In this document: in pieces, positions 42,911-64,000 of the stretch | Numbering within the stretch: the first letter of the stretch is position 1 | Layout of the letters: each line of letters begins with the position of its first letter | NCBI GenBank assembly: GCA_944989445.1 | Contig: CALYLW010000555.1 | Coordinates: forward strand, 541,636 to 605,635 | Reading direction: 5' to 3' | Source of the DNA: Ampullaceana balthica | Lineage: Eukaryota > Mollusca > Gastropoda > Lymnaeidae | Length of the DNA: 64,000 bases | The notes under the pieces: generated by a model | The model's input: only the letters and a program-made list of their open reading frames with translations | What the model was told of the DNA's origin: nothing | Databases searched by the model: none | Position numbers and translations under genes: made by a program

Positions 42911-43289
42911 AAGATAATTAACCATTATCAATCCTCTTTTTACATTGTTCCCTTTTCCAAAATTAGATATGAGCTAAAACAATGACGTCATATAATATTT
43001 TTTACAGCGCATCTTTAATTTGCAAACCTTTTGATGCACACCTTGTATTAAATATAAGATCAAACAATGACATCATATAATACATCCCTACATATATACA
43101 TACAACGGGAATTATGTATATTGATTATAATTGTGTTTTAAATAAACAATTTTGCTGCTTGAGAAAAAAGTTTAACTTTTCTGACATAGCTAAAACACAA
43201 ATAGGGTCTCTTAATAGCCATTCATCAATGTATTGCTAATTATATACTCATGTTGACAAAGGGCTGTATTTGGCATGTGCCAGTTTGAC

Positions 43290-43859
43290 CTGGGGGCTAT
43301 ATTCTGGCCTAGACCTGAATACTGAATAGCCCAGGTATATTATGGATAGGGGTTTAATCTGGCCTGTTACACCGGCTCAGACATTTTTTTTTAATTCACT
43401 AGCCTGGCAGACAACTAGTAAGACAGCTAAGCTGAACACGAATGGCGGTGACGTCACTGGTCACCATCGGACGACAAAAACCTCGCGCGTTACTGACTTT
43501 CTTAGATTTTATTATTGGTTCTCAGAATTTAAGGAAAAATACCTCGCTATTGCTGACGGTGAGTTAAGAAGTCTTTTTTTAACAGCTATCTAGTCTTTAA
43601 AAATGAACTGCATTAGCAACCTTTTTATCAAATAACATCTGACATGTTAAACATTTAACAACATTTTAAATTACACAATAAATGTAATATTTTACATTTA
43701 AGCAATAGTGCTCTTTTGAAAAGCAAATATTTCATGACCAATTAATTCAAACTTGAATGCGAAATGTCATAAAAAGTACAATGAATGAATGTAACTTAAG
43801 ACGAAAAAAACAACACAAAAACAACAACACAAAAAACAACAACACACAAACACAATTTT
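43290..43859. other. 3' flank of lectin gene 3
   Basis: Counterpart of 21090-21591. A short open frame here (43342-43593) is not conserved as protein between the two copies. Confidence 0.55.
43803..43853. repeat. A/C-rich low-complexity tract next to lectin gene 3 stop
   Basis: Runs of acaacaacacaaa immediately 3' of the exon 6 stop codon; might fall in the 3' UTR. Confidence 0.8.
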
Positions 43860-57805
<13,946 letters not shown>

Positions 57806-57829
57806 GTTTCTATCCCAATTTAGAAATTA

Positions 57830-58265
57830 TTAGAAACCTATACATAAATATCTCATTTAGAAATATCAATTATTTTCTTAGAAAGCCTTTTTTCTTATTT
57901 ATATTTAATTACAATAAGTAAAGTAATGTCTATATCAAGAGTAAGCAACTTCCTCCCTCAGAAAAAAAATGCAAATGATTTATACATGCCCTTAAATTTT
58001 GATATACGATCTCTACCTTATGGTTGAGTTCCTTTTTTATTTAGTTTAGGTAAAATGTTTGCCATAAAATATAAATTCTTAGTTTCATATTATTGTGGAA
58101 ATATTAGTTTGAAATGTTTCATCAATGTTGATGTTTCTTTTAAAAAATCGTTTTATTTTATTTTATTAAATGAAACATTTTTCATTATAAAATACAACAA
58201 TAATGTTTATATTATTTATGTCAATTTGTTGAAAATATTTTATTGAAAATTTATAACAACAAAGT
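57830..58265. other. 5' flank of lectin gene 3, no gene recognised
   Basis: Alignable in part with the same stretch upstream of genes 1 and 2; AT-rich. Confidence 0.45.
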
Positions 58266-58269
58266 ATAA

Positions 58270-58990
58270 ACATCGCCGAAACATTGAGTTAAAAAATAAT
58301 AACCATTAAAATTGAAAGAGTATCAGCATAAGACTAATAATCATACATTTAATACGATCACACAAGCGTTTACTAATGAGATAAAACTATTTCAACACGG
58401 TGGTGAAAACTTCTCGCTTTGTGAAACACAATGACAACAACTTTTTTCTTCTATTTTTAATGATGTCATTGTTGAGTTCATCAATAATAATTGTAAAACT
58501 CGTGACAAGTGTAATTAAAAATTAATTATGATATTAAATGAGTGAAAAGTTTGCTTAAAACTATTGTAAACAGGTAACGAATATATGTTTACTTAACTAA
58601 AATATAGATTTCCGTTAAATTTTATAAAGTATATTAAGGACACTTTGAAAACTCATATCTTCTTTCGTCAAGCCTTTTACTTATTTAGAAACATGACAAC
58701 CGCCTCCTTTGTTAAATAATAGCACAGAAGTGAAGAAAAGCTATACATTGTTTATCATTTAGAACATTTTATAAGAATATTTGCCGTTAAGTTCAAATAC
58801 AATTTTCTGACGAACCATATAGAAAATTTTGAAAAAGGGTGTAACTTTGTCAATAATAAAATCGAAAGCAAATATAATAATGAAACTACTTTGTAAATGC
58901 TATTATCTCAAAGATCTCCATATACAATAAAAAGAAGATAAATATTGATCTCCGCAATTTAAAGTTTTATAACTTTTAGCACAATTTCCC
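58270..58990 (-). promoter_or_regulatory. Conserved block upstream of lectin gene 3
   Basis: Counterpart of the blocks upstream of genes 1 and 2; shorter, with similarity fading after about 58990. Confidence 0.42.
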
Positions 58991-60580
58991 CATGCGTAAA
59001 TTTTGCTTGAATGGGTGACTTATTATTCTGTTATGAATTATTAAAATTATGTGTGATGCTTATTTACATGCTGAACACTATTTATTGATTTGTCTCGAAA
59101 AGTATTATGGACAAATTGTTGGAAATTGCGCTTAAATACTCATTCAAGTTTTTATTACTTGTTTTTTTAACTGACTCACAAAAGCTAGTAATATTTGTAA
59201 AATGATAATTACAAATTATCAGAAAAAACCAATTAAAATAAAAAAAGGAAGAAGAAAACATTATTTAAACTGCGTAAAAAATATCTTGAAGTTTTTTATA
59301 AATGATAATGCAAGTAATGGTCGATTCGTTTCAGATTTTTTAAAAGCTTAGGTTTGGATAATTGTTAACTATTATCCTATTTCTCGAATTGCGTAAGCAG
59401 CCCTGAGCATAAAGTTTTTAATAGGTCTCGCAGGAAATTTTCCAAGTAATTTTAATCACCCCCGAGGAAATAACAGCTAGGGATAACCCCGGGCAGTCCT
59501 CTCTGAGACGGCCCCCTGGGCACCAAGGTAATCGGTGATAGGTGTCTTTCACGAAAATTCACCTCACAAACCAAGAGTGAATTTACCTTATTCGACTCGC
59601 TACAACCTCGGCGTTACCCCGTCTCAGCAAACGAGTCTAATGACCATGGCCGTCGCTAGATTGTTAACTAAATCTTGCAACTAACAAAGAAAACAGTAAA
59701 AAAAACATTATACACGGTAAATGATATTCATAAAATACAAAAGATTATTCATAATTATTTGATTTAAAAAGGTAAAAGAATCAATACATCCTTATGAATA
59801 AGGTAATCAGTAATTATAGATTAGTTTACTTAACTAGGGAAGTCGGTGCATTATTGAATATTTTAAATATTTAACATTTTTAATGTAAAGACATTTATTA
59901 TTAGTTTGGTTAAATAGCATCATTAAACGAGTAAAGTTCCGAGCACTTCAATGTAGTATGATCTGTTGGATGAATTCACTCAAATTAAGGCCTGTATGAA
60001 TCCAACACCTATATTGAATATATGATTACAAGCATTCTTGTGTGCATACATCACAATACTATTTATGTTAAGAAAAGCTCAAAGAAAGAAAGTAAAATCA
60101 TTATTGGTATGTGAAGTAATTTAGTGGCGTTATTCCCTCGATCAAATGAAGAGACTGTCATTGATTAAAGTTCCTGCATTGGAATAGACACAAGATGAAG
60201 TCCAGTGGCATGAGTTACTTGAATGGGTGGCAGCAATATAATAGAAACATTTGAAAGAATGTGAAAACAAAGACACAGTTAAGAAAATGTAAATTAAATA
60301 CTTCTTTATTTGAGAGAGTTTTTTGAATATCAAAGCGGAACAAGCATTCTAAGCTAGCGTGGATAATGTTAACACCAAAGAAGAAAACCGTCATAATTAT
60401 TTTTTTTATTACACTTGAAAGAGATAGAATAAAATATTTTAATTTTTGTTTTTATACAAAAATAATTTTATAAGTCATTCTTTCAAATGTCAAAAATTAT
60501 GTTTTAGTGTATAAAATAGTGACGTTTAGTTGGTTGACTAGCTTTAATAATAATTTCTTCATCAAAAATCATAGTTTGAG
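58991..60580. other. No gene recognised
   Basis: AT-rich except the GC-rich repeat at 59440-59670. Confidence 0.5.
59440..59670. repeat. GC-rich interspersed repeat, second copy
   Basis: Reads gagacggccccctgggcacc and attcgactcgctacaacctcgg, aligning by eye with 54320-54510. An island of higher GC in AT-rich sequence. Confidence 0.5.
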
Positions 60581-60584
60581 TCTT

Positions 60585-60628
60585 TTATCTAATACAGACG
60601 CTACTTCTATACAGATGATTTTTTAAAA
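60585..60628 (-). mobile_element. LINE/SINE 3'-tail fragment
   Basis: The reverse complement reads catctgtatagaagtagcgt, the tail shared by the SINE and the RT-bearing LINE. Nothing else of the element is present. Confidence 0.5.
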
Positions 60629-60847
60629 CTAGTATTATGGCATTTTAATGGATTTTTCAGTATTATGTTTAATATATCTATACAAAACACATGGGAAAGT
60701 GAATTTCTTTGAACAATATTTGCAAATATGGATTTTTGATACTATCAGTAGTGTAAAATAATACATGTTTAACAGCCAAATAGTGGTCAGAATTAGAGAT
60801 AACATTTTCGATTGGTAACTATAATTTAACACAAAAATATGCAAATT

Positions 60848-62185
60848 AACACGCCCGAATTCTGGACAGGAAAAACAAGAATTTGTGTTTGTTCTTGCAT
60901 ACGGAATAAGAAAGGTGTTTTTATCCTTATGTCTATCTGAGGGTTGTATTAAGTTATCTTTGTGTTGTATTTGTTAATTATAATTCATTGCTTTATGTAT
61001 GATTACTACTTAACTCTTGGTTATTCTTTCCTCTAAGGTTTCAAGGTTTAATGAATAAACTAATGGTTTTATTCTTGTAAGTTTTGAATATTCTCCAGTA
61101 ATGAATCTGGCAGCTCTTTTTGAATTTTTTCTAGTTGATCAAAGTTTTCTTTGGTGGATGGGTCCCATACAGAAGATGCATGTTCGAGTACATTTTAGTT
61201 TTATATTCTCATTACACCTGTAGAAGTTTCTTTTTATAAAGACTAAGGTTTTGTTTGATTTTATTAAAACTTCATTGACATGGAAATTCCATGATAGCTT
61301 CTCATTTATGTGTACATCTAAGTATTTTGCATCTTTAGTTTGGGTTAGTTCTTTTCCATGAATGAAAATTTTGAGTTTATTTTTTAAAATATTTTTCTTT
61401 GTTACTCTTAACAGTTGACACTTTTCTGGGCGGAAAGGCATACTCCAGCTAGTCTCCCATTCTATCAGTTCATCTAAGTCTTTTTGTAAAATTTTGCTAT
61501 CTTGTTCTGATTTAATTGTTCTAAGATTATACAATCATCAGAAAATAACCTAAATTTTTTCCTGTTGAGATGTTTTGGGTAAATAATTTATATAAATTAA
61601 AAAGAGTAAAGGACCTGGCACAGTTCCTTGTGGAACTCCTGAGTTAATTGTTATTGGTGCTGATTTAGATTCATTAATTATTACAGTTTGCTCTCTGGGG
61701 ACTTCCGTAAATGACGTAACGCACCTAGTGGGAGGGGGGTACCCACATTTGTGACGATGTGTGACGAGGGGGAAAAGGGTGTTTGAGAAATGTGACGTCA
61801 CATTAAAACTCGCAACTTTAAATAACAGTTCCACTTAAAAATGTGATTTCTTACAATTAATTATATCACGTTGTACGTGGATTCACGTGTGTTACGATTT
61901 CAGAGTGCAGCCTAACACTAAATATATACTTAAATGACAAAAACTTTATTTGAAACATGCTAATTTTCAATTAGAAAATACGGCTCAAAGTTTTGTGACG
62001 TCATATTGGAGAGGTGTGTAAGTTTTTGTGACGACGCGTGACGAAGGGGGGAGGGGGAGTGACAAATCGGCCAAAATCGCTTGACGTCATTCCAAAGGAA
62101 GTCTTGGATTCAATGATGTAAGTGACCTTATATTCCCAAGTAATTAAGTCTTTTGATTAAACTAAAGTTGTAAACTTTGTATTTT
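60848..62185 (-). pseudogene. LINE family A, minus-strand copy split by a MITE
   Basis: Reads NSGVPQGTVPGPLLFLIYIN, then a frame change, then SEQDSKILQKDLDELIEWE and KELTQTKDAKYL, closely matching the 41 kb LINE. Right of the MITE (62095-62185) the nucleotide match resumes (aaaggaagtcttggattcaatgatgtaag). Many lesions; the catalytic box reads SDD instead of FADD. 3' end truncated before the tail. Confidence 0.82.
61697..62094. mobile_element. MITE family C copy inserted in a LINE
   Basis: Ends acttccgtaaatgacgta and tgacgtcattccaaaggaagt; internal gtgacgaggggg and aatgtgacgtcacat as in the other copies. LINE sequence is contiguous across it. Confidence 0.75.
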
Positions 62186-62269
62186 AAAAAATGTGTATGC
62201 TTGAAACGTTTGTGGAAACGTACTGAACAACTTTAATTAATTTCAAGGCGATTAGATGAATACAATACT

Positions 62270-62640
62270 ATTTACACAGCTTATATAAGAAAATGGATAT
62301 TAACTTTCCACCGGGCCAAATTGGTGTAAGATGTAAAGTTGAAAACACCTATTGATTTCAATCTGGATCATGAAAGATATATTTTTCAACAATGTTCGAA
62401 TCGAGTAACATGGAATGGGTAATGGAGATTTAATTGTTTGGGGGGAAAAAGATTTTGGGTCCCCGGCCCACAAGGAATGGACATTAGGACTTAATTGCCC
62501 TATAGAATTTTAATATTTTTCATCGAGCATTTTTGTACCAAGTTTTATCAAGATCCATCCATATAAACAGTAACCAAAGTTTAAAATAATTTTAATGTAG
62601 CTAATTTTAAGAAGAAAAAGAACTATATGTGTGCTTCCGG
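62270..62640 (-). mobile_element. Fragment related to the 30.6 kb Helitron
   Basis: Contains the reverse complements of interior landmarks from 31570-31740 (cactgaactcctaatgtcc-like, gccggggacccaaaat). Ends not recognised. Confidence 0.45.
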
Positions 62641-64000
62641 CTACCAGTTAGCATCGCGGGAGTGTACCCAGCAACTTCCCAGCGTTTCATGCTCCTACCT
62701 ACATGGGAAGTTGGAAAATTAGTGATGACTGAATCAGCCAGTCATTCCAGGCCTTGCCTTTTATTAGATCAGATCATTCGTATTTAGCCAAGTAAATTTT
62801 AAGTGAAGCAACGATGTATGCCTATAGTTTATTGTTTGCAAGTAATTCAATGACAAACGGGGAATAGAGTCAATTCAGGGCGTCACTTATCGGAGTGAAA
62901 AAAGAAAAAAAAACATGTTACTTCATTTCAAACGCGTATAGTGGCACGTGAACAATTGACTCCAAAAACAATACTGTCAGAACATAATCGGATGTTGTTA
63001 ATGTGAAGTTGACGGATATATTCATAGATGAATACGTGTATGCATAAACTCGTCTAAGCTGGCAAACATATTTAATCGTTTACTGACGCTGATCAAATTT
63101 TCAAAGTGAACGAATTTACCCGTGTTCGTGTAATTGTTATAACTTAAATTCAATACATTTTGAAAATGATTTGAATTACAACTAATTATACCCACATCGT
63201 GGCTTTACAAAACGTTAATCTTTAATGTTTAGCAATACGCAAGCATATTTGCAAATTCCACAACAATAACATAACAAAACACACACAATTTAGGAATGCC
63301 TTAAATTCGTATATAAAGTATAGTTTCTACTTCCCTAGCAGGAAAATGTTATGATATGCTTTCCAAAGGAAACTTATTTGTTTCGAAAGATTTCTTAGAA
63401 TTATTAATATCAATGCAACTTTGAAATAAAATAGTTAATTAAAATAGGAATTACAGTGAATTAAATTAATGTAAAAGATATGACCATGTTTATTTTCAAT
63501 GAACGCGTATTTGTATTGATGACTATATATTATTTCGGTGAGTATCTTTAAAGTATGCAAAAACATGAAATGACGCTTTTAAAAGTTTAAAATTAGATTT
63601 TTCACTTATTAATTGAAATTTAACAAATATAGAATTAACCAAATTATTTTAAAGCATTGATCACTGAACCAAACTAAAATCAGCAGCGTAGTGTGGATTT
63701 CTGCTAACTGAAACAAATGCATCATTTGTCGTCCCACTCAAAATAATATTTGATGTCAAGACAAAATATTTATTTAGTAATATTGTAATAGTACATTTTA
63801 ATTTTATATTTTTCAAATCGCTAAATCTTTGAAGGAACTGTCAATATTTATGTTATCAATCAGTTCATTCTTCTAAGCAAAAGTATTTAGATAGGTCATT
63901 CATAGGGTACAATTTTTATCGTAATAAATTTTACTTTAATTTTAAGTCAATTTTTTAGTTTAGAGAGGTTTATCTCACAGCGGGCTAAACTTTGGGCAAT
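62640..64000. other. No gene recognised
   Basis: AT-rich, with a GC-richer patch at 62640-62770 that looks like an interspersed repeat end (ccaggccttgccttttattaga). Confidence 0.5.

Noticed and set aside
43342..43593. 83-aa frame 3' of lectin gene 3
   Set aside because: The aligned region near gene 2 has gaps and changes that break the frame, so it is not conserved as protein.

Overview
This is a eukaryotic, AT-rich, transposon-dense window. I read it as part of an invertebrate genome, most likely a gastropod mollusc. Support for this: spliced genes with GT-AG introns; tRNA-derived SINEs; several non-LTR retrotransposon clades; Helitron, hAT and piggyBac relics; and secreted PAN/C-type-lectin proteins of a kind that expands in molluscs. 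The phylum is an inference and the species cannot be fixed from the sequence alone.

The only genes I believe are host genes are three tandem paralogues, all on the minus strand: lectin gene 1 (8153 to 2117), gene 2 (28963 to 21592) and gene 3 (57805 to 43860). I rebuilt each as six exons, all separated by phase-1 introns: signal peptide; PAN/apple-like Cys-rich module; a short Cys linker; an exon carrying the first cysteine of a C-type lectin domain (CTLD); the CTLD core (WIGLDD...YRWADDN); and the last CTLD exon ending in FLCEMNP(W/R)C and a stop. Conceptual lengths are 277, 278 and 280 aa, and I saw no stop or frameshift in any exon. A fourth, isolated and broken exon 4 lies near 34.1 kb.

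Layout: 0.4-0.9 kb MITE; 2.1-8.2 kb gene 1, with a 34-bp minisatellite, MITEs and a LINE 3' end in intron 4; 8.5-9.6 kb an upstream block conserved in all three units; 10-11.6 kb MITE and piggyBac relic; 11.9-13.5 kb 43-bp satellite; 13.7-18.5 kb SINEs, a MITE and a Helitron; 20.2-21.1 kb Gypsy integrase relic split by a LINE; 21.6-29 kb gene 2, with a Helitron-like block in intron 4; 30.6-32 kb Helitron holding a (GTAT)n array; 32.1-32.3 kb small hAT; 34-37 kb orphan exon and nested Helitrons inside a MITE; 37.8-38.8 kb tandem MITEs; 39.2-40.5 kb hAT relics; 41.2-42.9 kb LINE with RT; 43.9-57.8 kb gene 3, whose introns hold a hAT relic, Helitrons, an 18-bp minisatellite, an RTE fragment and a hAT inserted in another hAT; 60.8-62.2 kb a second LINE copy split by a MITE; the remainder is AT-rich with nothing recognised.

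The three paralogues act as internal controls. Their homologous introns show which insertions predate the duplications (a LINE 3' fragment in intron 2 of all three). They also give empty sites for later events: a Helitron inserted exactly between A and T, and minisatellites grown from a single unit still present in a sister copy.
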